DNA of 64,000 nucleotides, from NCBI RefSeq assembly GCF_037042905.1, contig NC_087253.1:18999501-19063500 (forward strand), written 5' to 3'. The notes below the pieces were generated by a model, which was not told the DNA's origin, did no database searches, and saw only the letters and a list, made by a program, of their open reading frames with translations. The translations under genes and the position numbers were made by a program. This document shows positions 11,941 to 24,300 of this stretch, one piece after another. Position 1 is the first letter of the stretch; each line of letters starts with the position of its first letter. The DNA comes from Lytechinus pictus. Lineage: Eukaryota > Echinodermata > Echinoidea > Temnopleuroida > Toxopneustidae.

Positions 11941-12205
11941 AACATTGTAACGACAAGTATATTTATATTCCTTCAAGCGTTCATAAAATATTTCTTAATT
12001 ATCAAACACGGCATACTTGATATACAATAAAGACTTTTTTTTTTCTTTTGAAAAGTGAATCAAATTTATTCATGGTATAAAAATATCAATTTTTACATTG
12101 TAACGACAAGTATATATAAAATTTTCCAATCATTCATAAAATATTGCATAATTATCAAAACATGACGTACTGTACATGATATACAATAATGATAGTTTTT
12201 CTTTT
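11941..12205. repeat. Direct duplication, about 150-bp period
   Basis: ACATTGTAACGACAAGTATAT, CATTCATAAAATATT and GATATACAATAA recur in order at about 11941 and 12094. Decayed tandem duplication; non-coding. Confidence 0.6.
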
Positions 12206-13410
12206 ACATCGCAATACGCACTAGTACAGACATTAACATCATGCTTCGACATAGGCGATTATTCGACTTATGGAAGGTGGACTTAGGCCGAGTTACCTGT
12301 ATTCTTATCTTATTTTCTATTATATGTCACCTAGATAGATCCTTGTCATTTGATTGGTTGTTTGATATCAATCATTCAGCCCATTTTACAATGACGTCAT
12401 CGTCTTTTTTGCAATTTTGGATCAATACGATTTGTCCATTGCACGCGCGCACCAAGACCCCAGTCACCACAAGTAAAAGCACTTGTTTGCAGCGAGCATG
12501 TAGTAATAGTATGTACACGACAATTGACAGATCGAGCTCGCACTGCATGAGCAAATAGTAATGCCAGTCCAACATCGGACAAATAATTCCTACTATACTT
12601 ACTGAAAGGATGGCATATTTGTATATTATATTCAAAACTCAAGATTAAACTCCAGTTCACAAGAATTAAATAACAAAAATAAGAATAAGTAAAATCATGC
12701 ATCAGTTATACAGCACTTAATATGCAAGCACTAACATGATAAATGATATTAAGTATTTGGGCAGTTGTATAATATAGAAACACTGAATAACATAGAGAAT
12801 GGAATTCCCTTCACACACATGAATAAATCTGTTTTCATAATACGACAAGTAGATATACCATCGGAATCTACAATTTGTGCTTATAAATGACAATACACGT
12901 ACATGCATCCCTGTAAAATGTATATATTTTTCCATAATTTTTATTAAATGTATATGGAAGATATTCTCATTATGCAAACAGAAAATAGATAAGGCATTAT
13001 AGAAATGTTGTTGTTATTATCATCATCATTAATACTATTCTTATAAAAAGAAATTATTGTCATGGTTTATTGAACCTTTACATAGCCAAGTATATCAAAT
13101 ATGCATGTTATGGTACTTGAGAAAAAGTAAACACTGATTTTTATTGTATATTACTAAATTTTGGTTTCCAGCATGTATAATACTCGTTATTTTAGAGTAT
13201 ATTTATCAGACACACACTTGTCTAGCCAGACACAAAATCTGTCAACAAATGACAAGGAATGTTCTCTTTATACCACCTTTTCTTTTAGCTACTTTATACC
13301 TGTATGACCAACAAACAGGACTTGAAAAAAAAACAGATTCAGTGATAGGGATTACATAATAATGACCCTTTTCCTGGGATCCTGGCAGGCAAAAAAATAG
13401 TCTTTAAAAA

Positions 13411-13815
13411 GCCCTGTGCACACTATGCAATTCGTTGTGATCCGATTTTCAAAGAAATTATAATAACATTTTATATGAACATTCCAACCAATGAAATCTT
13501 AGTGATCAGAGATAAGAATAGTGGTGAGGCTACTGAAATCAAGATTCAGTCTGGTTCCAGCCTCCCTGTAGGAATAAAAGCAAAGTTAATTCTAAATCGC
13601 AATGACGTCATCATCGGCCAAGACTTGAAGCAGATTTTAACTTTTCTCCGACAACAGGGATAGCCTCAAAACAAAATTATCATTTTGTTATTGCTAACAT
13701 TATGCAGAACTTCAAATAAAGTAATTTTTCTTCTTGGAATTTTCATATTTTATGCTAAATGCTTTTTTTTTTTTTTTTAGTTGTGTCGTATCGGATTGCA
13801 TAGTGCGCACTGGGC
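13411..13815. repeat. Foldback MITE, GCCCTGTGCACAC-ended
   Basis: Left GCCCTGTGCACACTATGCAA pairs with right TTGCATAGTGCGCACTGGGC. Contains TGACGTCA at 13603-13610. Open frames through it are not genes. Confidence 0.75.
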
Positions 13816-13829
13816 ATAAGACCAAACAT

Positions 13830-14080
13830 TGGTGTAGAATCCCATGCTTATTTTGCTGATTTCTCAGCAAATACACCAATTTCTTCCAGAATCATTTAGA
13901 ACATATATGTTCATTCATTCAAACGGACACTTGTGTGGTAATTTATTTATCCATACATTCACATTCCTTATTTCATGAACACATTTTGAAATTGTTAATA
14001 TAACTAACATTCATCTTTATCTTCAATATTCACTGACTAATAAAATCAACTTTATACCATCAAATAGCATGATAAAAATG
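13830..14080. repeat. Dispersed AT-rich repeat, copy 1
   Basis: Words including TTTTGCTGATTTCTCAGCAA and CATTTCTTCCAGAATCATTT recur, diverged, near 43240-43440. Function unknown. Confidence 0.5.
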
Positions 14081-14515
14081 GCTGCAACAAAATCAATATA
14101 ACTCAATCACAATGTAATTACTGAGACATCTTTTTTGAATAAATTTTGTGTATTAAAAAAATGTATATTGGTCGGAAATACAAACGCACATCATTAACAG
14201 AATAAATGGCCACAGCGCGATAATACTATATAAAATGCATCATAGTATTTCAGGTAGATTTGCTTTTTTAAACAGATGGCAAGGAAAATTTGTCTGAACA
14301 TATATCACAAATACCATGTGTATATATGAATATGTATTTCCCATCAAAATTACCTGGCGGGTGATTCATAAAGCTGTCCCTTACGTACGAATGGTCACCC
14401 TTTCTTGTGATGATATATTCTTATGTAGCTAACTTAGCATATAAGAACAAGTTTAAAGTCAAATGGACTTGATGAACAGCTTTTGAAACACCCACCCAGA
14501 CTTGAAACCTGTTCA

Positions 14516-15098
14516 TTAAAGGTTAAGTCCACCCCAACAAAAAGTTGATTTGGATAAAAAGAGAAAAATCCAACAAGTGCAACACTGAAAATTTTATCGA
14601 AATCGGATGTAAACTAAGAAAGTTTTAAAGTTTTGCTTAATTTCACAAAACAGATATATGCACATCCTTGCTGGTATGCAAATGAGGAGACTATGACGTC
14701 ATCTACTATTTCTTTTGTATTGTATTATATGAAATATTCTAATTTTCTCATTGTCAAATGAACAATGATTTATTCCTCCCTGAACATGTTAAGTTAGCAT
14801 TGCTGAATACTATTTGGTTCAGTCAAGTTGGTCCTTATTGTCAAATTTGTAAAAATGAAATATTGTACAATTAAAAAAATAAAAAACAAAAGAAGTGAGT
14901 GAGGGACATCATTGACTGTCTCATTTGCATGTCACTGAATTGTGCATATCACTGTTTTGTGAAAACTAAGCGAAACTTCAAAATGCCAGAACTTTCTTAT
15001 TTTACATCCGATTTTGATGAAATTTTCAGCATTCTGCTAGTTTGATTTTTCTCTATTTATTCAAATCAACATTTTTCTGGGGTGGACTTGGCCTTTAA
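14516..15098. repeat. TTAA foldback, AAGTCCACCCC family, copy 1
   Basis: Ends AAGTCCACCCC / GGGGTGGACTTGGCC with TTAA at 14516 and 15095. Further copies at 28660-29234, 54119-54721 and 62602-63164. Carries octamer words ATGCAAAT (14676) and ATTTGCAT (14923) and TGACGTCA (14694). It appears to supply the hydrolase poly(A) signal. Confidence 0.85.
15056..15061 (-). terminator. Candidate poly(A) signal of the hydrolase, inside a TTAA foldback
   Basis: On the minus strand AATAAA occurs about 150 bases after the hydrolase stop. It lies within the right arm of the foldback element at 14516-15098; I see no canonical AATAAA between the stop and it. Confidence 0.5.
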
Positions 15099-15208
15099 GG
15101 CCACCTGATCATGAAGACCACCTTAGACTATACTTCATTTACTTTGAGCGATTTCAAATCATTCCTGTTTGGTGTGTGTGAGATGTGTTGCACTATGTTT
15201 CAGTAACA

Positions 15209-15327
15209 TCATCTTTTTCCTAAAGCATCCAGCAACGAGACAATCTCTGCTGTAGTCTTCTCCGGATTGGTGAACTGTAGCCGATGGGTAGCTTTGGCAA
15301 AGCGGACAACTCTCCGCAGGGTCCCGT
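15209..15327 (-). CDS. Hydrolase terminal exon 7 (catalytic His)
   Basis: Acceptor TTCTCTTCTCAG. Encodes [19 protein letters not shown] then [20 protein letters not shown] and TGA at 15211-15209. TH followed by NPE and a final amphipathic helix is the usual end of this fold, so His317 is the likely catalytic histidine. Confidence 0.93.
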
Positions 15328-18300
15328 CTGAGAAGAGAATACAATGGAAATGATAAGTCTATTTATATGGTAAAATTATAAACCTATTTGATTGTTCCCT
15401 TGAGGCTGTATGGGCTTCAAAGATTCTAGGGCTTCAATTTTCTTGAGAAATGAGAAATTTGACACACGTTGGGTGTTAACCCATCAGGATGTGTTTTCCA
15501 CTATCATAGTGCATTATATAGTATTATAACCAGTGGATGTTAGATAGAAATTCAGAGTTGCTGTAAAGAGTCACGAGAGTTTTGTCAAGTCATTTGTGAA
15601 TCAAGACTAGTCAAGTCAGTCGAGTCATTATGCTAATGTCAATGGGAACTAGTCATGGAATACTGCTAGAGTCACTTTCCGTTCTCACTCGCAGCCCATG
15701 CTATATTGTAGGTCTCAGGAACTAGCGGTAGACCCACAAGGCTCTCATGATAATGAATGTTGTTGCACAGTATTATGAAACACAAATTAGCTGAACCCAG
15801 AAGACGCTCTTTAATGTTGTTGATTTGCATTGCCTTCCAAAAAGTCTGGTCTCAGCAAACTGTTCAGGGGTCAGTACCACAAAGCTTAGCAATGATCGCA
15901 GAACATTTCTTTATAACTGATTGTATCGACTACAATGCACAATCAACTGCGAATATCAAGCGTACGATTAATCGCTAACCTTTGTGGTACGGGACCCAGG
16001 CAACTCTGCCTCAGTCAAATCTCTTGGGACCATATAAATATGTTCAACTTAGGAGAAATTCGACCTAGAAGATGTTATCAACACATGCTTTGAATATTCT
16101 GGTCTGAAATAATGCAGACTTGGGCGATTATTTGACTTTATACGCAGAGTCTAACATATTCCACCTTGGTCAGGCTCCCATTAATAAGGACTTGTTATAA
16201 TAACAAATGCATGACTTCAATTAACAAATTTAACATCAGCCAATCAGATTGAAGGATTCAGTAGCTTTCAACTATTATCAAGATTTGTTATTATAACAAG
16301 TTTTATGAAATGGACCCCTGATGTTCAGACAAAATAGGAACTAAATAAAAGCGAAAGGTGATAGAATGTAACCTTGAAAAACTCACCTCCATAGATGTGT
16401 TCTGACTCTCCGTTAACATCGTAGTCTTTGATATCCACCTCTGGAACCCCAAGAACGTCAATGTTTTCTTGGAGGAGCTCTGGTTCAACGACGACATCAT
16501 CGAGGGAGAAGAATAGCAGGACCGGTAGTTTCCTCTCGGCTATTCTCTTTACAGATCTACCAAACTGTGGGGAAATTGAAAATAAAAAGATACCTCAAAA
16601 ATCTAACAGGTTGCTTGCGCAAGTGATCACTCTGGGGATATTAGACAGACAGCAAATTGGGGCTCCAACGACTTAATGGAAATTTTCTTTCTAAAAGAAA
16701 ATATTACAATCAGACAGGCATATCAATACATATTTGTAAAAACTTGATAATTCATCAATTTACACTTTGAATCACCATTTAATTACCATACCAATATGAA
16801 TTTCAAATTAGCCTCATGAGTATTTGTTATTACGGTGTACATGTAGAAAACACATCCAATTGCTACGTGTACCTATACATGTACAATGCACAAAAGGACT
16901 GAAGACTGTTACATGTATTGTGATGTCACAAAGGTATTCTACCATCATTGAGTGTGATGGAGACAAAATGACAAAAAAGAATGATTTGTGCTTACTCAAA
17001 GTCATTCATAACTTATTATGACTATGTGGGCTGAGGTGATTAGCGAGACACAAAAATTCCATCACCGCTAGTGATAATTAATTGGAAAACTACATGCATA
17101 CTTTCTCAAAACCTTGACTTTCAACCAATCATATAGCAAGATTTTAAGTATATCAAATTAACTATAAAATACAAGTGAATTCATTGTTTAATAATATGGG
17201 ATAAATGTAAATGTATATATACAGTATGTGAATGTGAAAAATTGAAAGTTGTGAAAATAATATACAAAACAAAAATGATAAAATGAATTTTCACAAAACA
17301 TGCAAAACAGTGAAAATCTTCCAAGAAAATGTTAAATGGGGGGAAAAAAACAAGTAGAACGAACAAAGGTTACTGCTATCACATCAAGAAAAGTGCAGCA
17401 TATTAGATTCATGTCATTTTCATTCTGAAGAGTTAGTTTGGTTTCTAAAGTGGGATACTTGTTTTGTACATGTGTTTTTAAGGGCAGGTTTTATTTTCAA
17501 TCTGTTTCTTCATGCTTGGGTTTTTGCAGAGTTACAGTCCGTCTTTAAATCAAACAGATGACAAGTCATAAAGGGCGGAATAACGATTCGGTAAAAGGAA
17601 TCAAACCACCACAATTGAGGTAATTTTGTTTTACAGATGAAGAAACGTTAACAGAAAAAAAAAAAATCGGGGCACCATTTTCATCAAGACAATTAAGGTA
17701 ACTTTGCCATTGTTGCAACAATCATGATTTCTAAATAGGTTCATTATTGAGTGGAAGAAATAACCAGTTGTCTCACGATGTAGCAAACGTAGTGGGAAAG
17801 CGACGTGTCGTCTGCAAGCTGCTAGACTTCGTCAGGCAATGAGCAAAGACGCTGCTGCGCACGGGTTATATAGCGTCGGGAGCTATTGTCTGGCTCCACT
17901 CGGGCGTGAGCTGCGCTGTGATTGGCCGATGCCGCTGGCCAATCAGCCGCTGGCCAACCAGCGGCTGCCTGACACCAGCGCGGATGCTGACTGGCCGGCT
18001 GCATCGGCCAGTCACAGCGTGCAGTGCACGCTCCAGCGGGCACCAAGCACCAGAGCGGACCCTGATTGGCCATCGGCATCGGCCAATCACAGCGCAGCTC
18101 ACGTCCGAGTGGAGCCAGACAATAGCTCCCGAAGCTATATAACCCGTGCGCATCAGCGTCTTTGCTAATTGCCTGACGAAGTCTAGCAGCTTGCAGACGA
18201 AACGTCGCTTTCCCACTACGTTTGCTACATCGTGAGACAACTGGTTATTTCTTCTACTCAACCCTTCACCACAATGAACCTCTTCCACATCATCAGGTTC

Positions 18301-21300
18301 ATTATTGCGGAATGAAATAATAGCTAGAGGGTATTCATTTGTCTCGCAATCTACTATGGTCAACAAGGAAATTCGTGATCACTCTCGCAAAAAGTGTTCA
18401 CTAGCTTTCTAGGAAATTCGTGATCACTCTTGCAAAAAGTGTTCACTAGCTTACAAGTTTACGAGCTTTCGAGTGCCGCTGCAACTCTGTCTTATTTGCA
18501 TATTGCCGACTCGCGGCGTATTTGCATATACCTCCGGCTTATTTGCATATACGCCCGACCAATCACATAACGGATTAGTGCCCTTCTATTGTTCCCGCGT
18601 TCGTGCGTACGGTCCTGGGGATTGGTATAAATAGACCATGTTATCAGATAATTTTCGTCACTTGATAAAGAGTTGCAGCGGCACTCGAAAGCTCGTGAAC
18701 TTGTAAGCTAGTGAACACTTTTTGCGAGAGTGATCACGAATTTCCTTGTTGACCATAGTAGATTGCGAGACAAATGAATACCCTCTAGCGATTGATTTCA
18801 ATAGGCATTTGAATTGTGTTACCATTGTACATGTACATGTAGCTATCATAATGGCAAGTTGCAATAATTGTAAGGTTTTACGAAACAGTATTTATTTGAA
18901 AATATGACAAGGGAAAAACATTAGTAAAATGAAGTGTTAAACTGACATCAACACTACAGGGTACACGCATATATAACCATGCCTATAATTGTATGAAAGC
19001 ATACAACCATATGCAGGGGTGTGAGTGGTCACAAATAAAAAGATCTGAAAAAAGCTGAAGAGTGTTGAAAAAGTCTGAAACAAAAGGAGCTCCCATACGT
19101 TTTGTACAGATGAAAGCCAAAAATAAGCTGAAATTAAGCTGAAAATCAAAACAAAAAAAATCTGAAATCAGCTAAAAATCTGAACTCTCACACCCCTGCA
19201 TATGTCAATGGCATCACTCTACACCTTTCTTCCAAAGTGCTTGGAGGCAAAGAGCAATGGGTTATTGTAGTTCTATGCCAGTTTGCATCAAGAAAAACAA
19301 CAAGGAAAGTAAAAACGGCCAGGTGGATGTCACAGTTTATATTCATTTGGTCCATTTTTAATTCGGTCACAACTACACTTTTTTCTAATGCCTACATCTC
19401 ATTGTGTCGGTGCAGGAATGCCCTTAGCACCAAACTTCCACCCACCTCACTGGTGCAGGAACGCCCTTACGCAATGCCCTAATGCGCGCTACTAAGGGCA
19501 TTTCTGCGCGCCTGCAATGCGCATAAGTGTGGTGCTGAGGGCGTTCCTGCACCGACACGACGATCTAATCAAATATAGTGAGTGATATTAGACCAAGTGT
19601 ATATGAGATAAATGGGTAAAGCCAAGTCTGCATGCACAGAAACTTGGTTTTCACAATTTGAATAGTGCATAATAATTCAGAGTCTGAAGCAGTGAGACTA
19701 GGTTCATTATGTACCGTGGCCGGCTCTGCACGGACTGAGAGTTTGGCTTCTAGCCTTCACTCTAGAATGGTTATTGGTTAAAGTGGTAAATAAAGAGACT
19801 TTAATAGGAGGAAATTATAATTTGTAAACAAATTTTTGGCATTACTCCTATGTGTTTAAGATCGCATGCTCGATCTGTAATGAAAATCATTAGTCAGAAA
19901 AAAAATTGGAACCAGTGGGATTCGAACCTGCCATCTACTGCTTTCCGGGCAGCGACTTAACCACCATGCTATTCTGCTTCATTGCTAAATCAGGATGAAC
20001 TGGAATTCAAATACCCTCGATCCTCTTCTTTCAGACTCATTAATATGCAAATGCAGTCCGCCGTGGACAATAAAAAGGCTTTAATAGGAAGAAATTATAA
20101 TTTGTAAACAAATTTTCGGCATTACTCCGACGTGTTTAAGATCGCATGCTCGATCTGTAATGAAAATCATTAAGTCAGTAAAAATTGGAACCAGTGTTAA
20201 ATATGAGTCTGTGCTTGCAGACTACATGTAGGTAAAGCCTAACTTTAAGTTTAAACTAGACAAAGTGGTGAATGAGATAAATTAATTGGTCGTAGACGAA
20301 GTAGTATTAGACCATGTGGGATGAGACCGGATAAAAAGTACACGAAACGAGTGAAGACCAACGGGCGATTGACCACCGCAGAGACGTCTACAAACACCAC
20401 CTTCTTACCGCGGTAAAGTCCAAGACGGCCGCTTCGTAGATACTCAAGACTTGCGCCTCCGTTGTTCTTCCGCGAAAACCCATGTAGTGAATGAATTTGG
20501 AGCAAAGAAACTGCACGATCCATCCAATAACTGGCATGTACAACGCCCTGTAAATGGCGTAAGCAGCATACGGTATTCTTGTACTAATTTTCTGCATCCT
20601 GCATTTTGGACAAATTTGTATAGAAAAGGGCAAATAGTGGTGAACTTAAGAGGAAGTAAAAATGAATTAAGGAAGATGCCACAATGGAAGTACAGAGACT
20701 GACAAGTCTCCAGTTTGTATATACATGTAGTGCAAACTACTGATATTTTGGTTGCTAGGTTTAATATAAGGGGGATGGCCGACAATTCTGCATTTGGAAA
20801 AGAAAATGAAGGTGTGACACAAATCCTCCCTCCATAATTCTATCTGAATATTAATTTCAATATTGTGAGGATCGAGATTCAAATCTAAATTCCAAAAGTT
20901 TTACGCTCATATAGAATTTATTGGGATGTTTAATTCCAAAAACATCTCAATTCACAAAATAATGATGCTGGAACTCAAACACTGGAAGACTTCAAGACCG
21001 GGTCGGGAGGTTATGGGAATCTGATAGATGACACGACCAAATCAGGCCCAATAGTCAATAGGTGAACATTTTTGGTGGTGACTTACACTGACAAAATTAA
21101 AATGATCAATAAGATGCAAGCATTTCAGTAGCTTATAACATTTGTCATTGAAAACCACTGTCAAATCACTTTATGAAACAGTTCCATGCGAGTCTGACGT
21201 AGACAGACCGGAGAACATTGTCAGAAAATTCTGTACAACTTCAGAGTGTGGTGACTTTCACTGACAAAAATAAAATGATCAATGTCAGCCAATAAGATGC

Positions 21301-24300
21301 AAGTATTTCAGTAGCTTATAACATTTGTCATTGAAAACCACTGTCAAATCACTTTATGAAACAGTTCCATGCGAGTCTGACGTAGACAGACTGGAGAACA
21401 TTGTCAGAAAATTCTGTACAACTTCAAAGTGGCATTTCCGTGATTTGTGCTTCTTACCGCATCAAAGTCAGTTTTCATCACTTCATAGAAGCTAAGGGCT
21501 TGCGCTTCATCATTTCGACCTCGAAAACCCAACAGGTATATGATCTTAGCGAAGGAATATGTGACTATCCGCCCAATGTATGGCAAGTACATTGTCTTGA
21601 AGATCAGACGAAGTATGACAGGCATGTGTAGCCTTTTGAATAACCTGTTTTCCATGAAAAAGAAAGGTGCTAAATCAAGTGAACAAAATTCTTTCAAGAG
21701 TCTGATGCCGTTTAATCCATCAAAATCTGGTCCACTGATAAAACATGACTCGTTAAATTAATGTAAAATGAATATGCAATAATTTTCAATTTTCCTACTT
21801 AGAGCAAAAACTTCTTCAGATTCAGCTTCTTCATAATATTGAGTTTTGAACCATAAAATGTATACAGTAATAGATATGGAACTAAAGGACCATATATTTA
21901 TTATTGCAGTGTGGCCATGTTTGTTTCACTGTGGTGTCCTGTTGGAAACAATGAACGCATATTTTGGTATGGGCTCATTTTATTTGATAGGTATTTCCTC
22001 ATTTTCTTCTCTGAATTCATTAGTGTCTGGCTGACTATAGTGTCTCCCACTAACATATTATCCATATCCTAAACTATGCCATAATATCCATCAATCCATT
22101 CTCATACATCCAGTTAATTCATCCACCTATTCTTCCATCTATCCATTCATCTATCCATCTTTATATTCATCCATCCTTCTATCCATTTGCCTATCAATCC
22201 ATCCAACCACCCATTCATACATCCACCCTTCCTTCCATCCATCCATCCCATTATCCTCCCATCCATCCACTCATCCATCCACCCATCCATCCATCCATCC
22301 ATTGATCTATCTATCCATTGATCTATCTATCTATCTGTGTCTATCCATCCATCCATCCATACATCCATCCATCAATCTATCCATTCATCCATCCATCCAT
22401 CCATCCATCCACCCATCCCATTATCCTCCCATCCATCTATCCATCCATCCACTCATCCATCCATCCACCCATCAATCTACCCACCCATCCATCCATTCAT
22501 CCAGCCAGCCATTCATTCATCCATCCATCCATCCATCAATCTACCCACCCATCCATCCACCCATCCACCCACCCACCCATCCATCCACTCATCCATCCAT
22601 CCACCCATCAATCTACCCACCCACCCATCCATCCATCCACACACCCATCCACACACCCATCCATCCACTCATCCATCCACCGATCAATCTACCCACCCAT
22701 CCATCCATTCATCCAGCCAGCCATTCATCCATCCATCCACCCATCAATCTACCCACCCATCCATCCACCCATCAATCTACCCATCCATCCATTCATCCAT
22801 CCATCCACCCATCAATCTACCCACCCATCCATCCACCCATCAATCTACCCACCCATCCACTCATCCATCCATCCACCCATCAATCTACCCACCCATCCAC
22901 CTATCCACCCATCCACTCATCCATCCATCCACCCATCAATCTACCCACCCATCCATCCACCCATCAATCTACCCACCCATCCATCCATTCATCCAGCCAG
23001 CCATTCATCCATCCATCCACCCATCAATCCTCCCATCCATCCATCAAACTATCAAATCTTTCATTCCAGTTTAGCCATTTGGAGAGGAATTACCTCATCA
23101 GGTATAAAGTACCATTCCATTCTTCTTTCCTCGACCATTCATCCATCCTTCCACCCATTTATTCATTCAATCATTGGTTGTACTTACTTATGGGGCGTGA
23201 TTCCCGTCCCACAAAGAAAGCAAGCAGCCTGAAGAATACCTTCTAAGGCTCGATCTGCCCCTAATTCCGCAACAACATGGCTTCCAGAAGAATGGCCAAT
23301 AACCATGGCAACACTGCACAGAGAAATCAAATAAGATTAACAAGATGCATTTGTAATGACATTTACAAACCTGTATAGTTGCAAGGCAAATGCGAGACCA
23401 TCTTGATTAACTTAAGAAGTAAGAATTATTTTAGCTTTACCTATCTAATAGTAGAGAAGTTATGAACCCTTTAACAAATCAGAGCAGTTTTACCCCAGGG
23501 CTTACCTATCATATTGTAGACCAGTTATGAAAACTAGCAAGTATGAAGTAAGAATCAGTAAAGCAAGCTATATTTTAGAGCAATTATGAAACCTTTCGCC
23601 AGCACAAAGCAATATTTTGTGTAGCTTTACATATTGAGTGATTATAAAACCTTCACATGAACAGAGTAAGAATCAGTCTAGTTTTTGTAGGGCAATTAAG
23701 AAACCTTTAAAAGGAAAAGCAGGAATTAGCAAAACTTTTAATACCTATCTAACTGCATAGCAGTTATAAAGCCTTTGACAAGTTCTGCTTTATCTGAAGA
23801 TGAGTGGTCATATTTTCGCTCTGGATCAATCTGTGTGTACCCCATACCTGCATGAAATAAAATTAATGATAATAACGATGATGATATCATAATAATAACA
23901 TAATAATAATGAAAATAATAATAAAGATTAATAATAATAGTCACACTTGCTTACACAATCAACTGTATACAAGCAAGCCTTGAAATAACCGGGCTCTGAG
24001 CGCAAATTCGCGCTCATATAGCCATCAATTGCGCCCATAAAGCCCCAAAATCATCAAAATTTTGACGACCGGGCGCAAATATTTTCCAGGTAATTGCGCC
24101 CGCCGTGAGTGAGCAGTGAAGCCATATCATACATGTAATTTAAATATCTGAAAAGCCAAAATCAAGTAACTTTCAATTTACAATAAGCACAGTTTCAAAT
24201 TGCCAAGTGCGTCTTTTTTTCTGTACCATAAAAAGTGAGCTACGTCCGTCTTTTTTTTTTCTGTAATACACGTGCACGCGTGCTTCCGGTAGCGGTTTTT

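Larger units (their letters stand above)
17750..18294. mobile_element. Inverted-arm retroelement end with outward TATA/CCAAT promoters, 13-bp target duplication
   Basis: Two arms of about 200 bp face each other around a CG-rich core; each arm holds CCAAT (GGCCAATCACAGCGC), a TATATAA box and a CTGACGA-hairpin motif. AGGTTCATTATTG flanks both sides (17737-17749 and 18295-18307), so the unit inserted as one piece. The right arm keeps GAAACGTC; the left arm has GACACGTC. Inverted terminal units with hammerhead-like motifs and longer target duplications suggest a Penelope-like element remnant (inference). No reverse transcriptase is present. Confidence 0.65.

Noticed and set aside
17839..18366. 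Frames of up to 166 codons through the inverted element
   Set aside because: Similar frames arise on both strands because of the inverted symmetry; no protein family is recognisable.
19913..19985. A tRNA gene on the minus strand
   Set aside because: A and B boxes are present, but the acceptor stem does not pair and the copy sits in a repeated block, so it is a SINE head.
22080..23060. CRISPR-like repetition
   Set aside because: Units are contiguous tetranucleotide-based tandem repeats without unique spacers, in an animal intron.
22302..23246. Three overlapping frames of 245-314 codons reading HPSIHPS
   Set aside because: They are products of the CCAT array in an intron on the opposite strand; all three frames show the same pattern.
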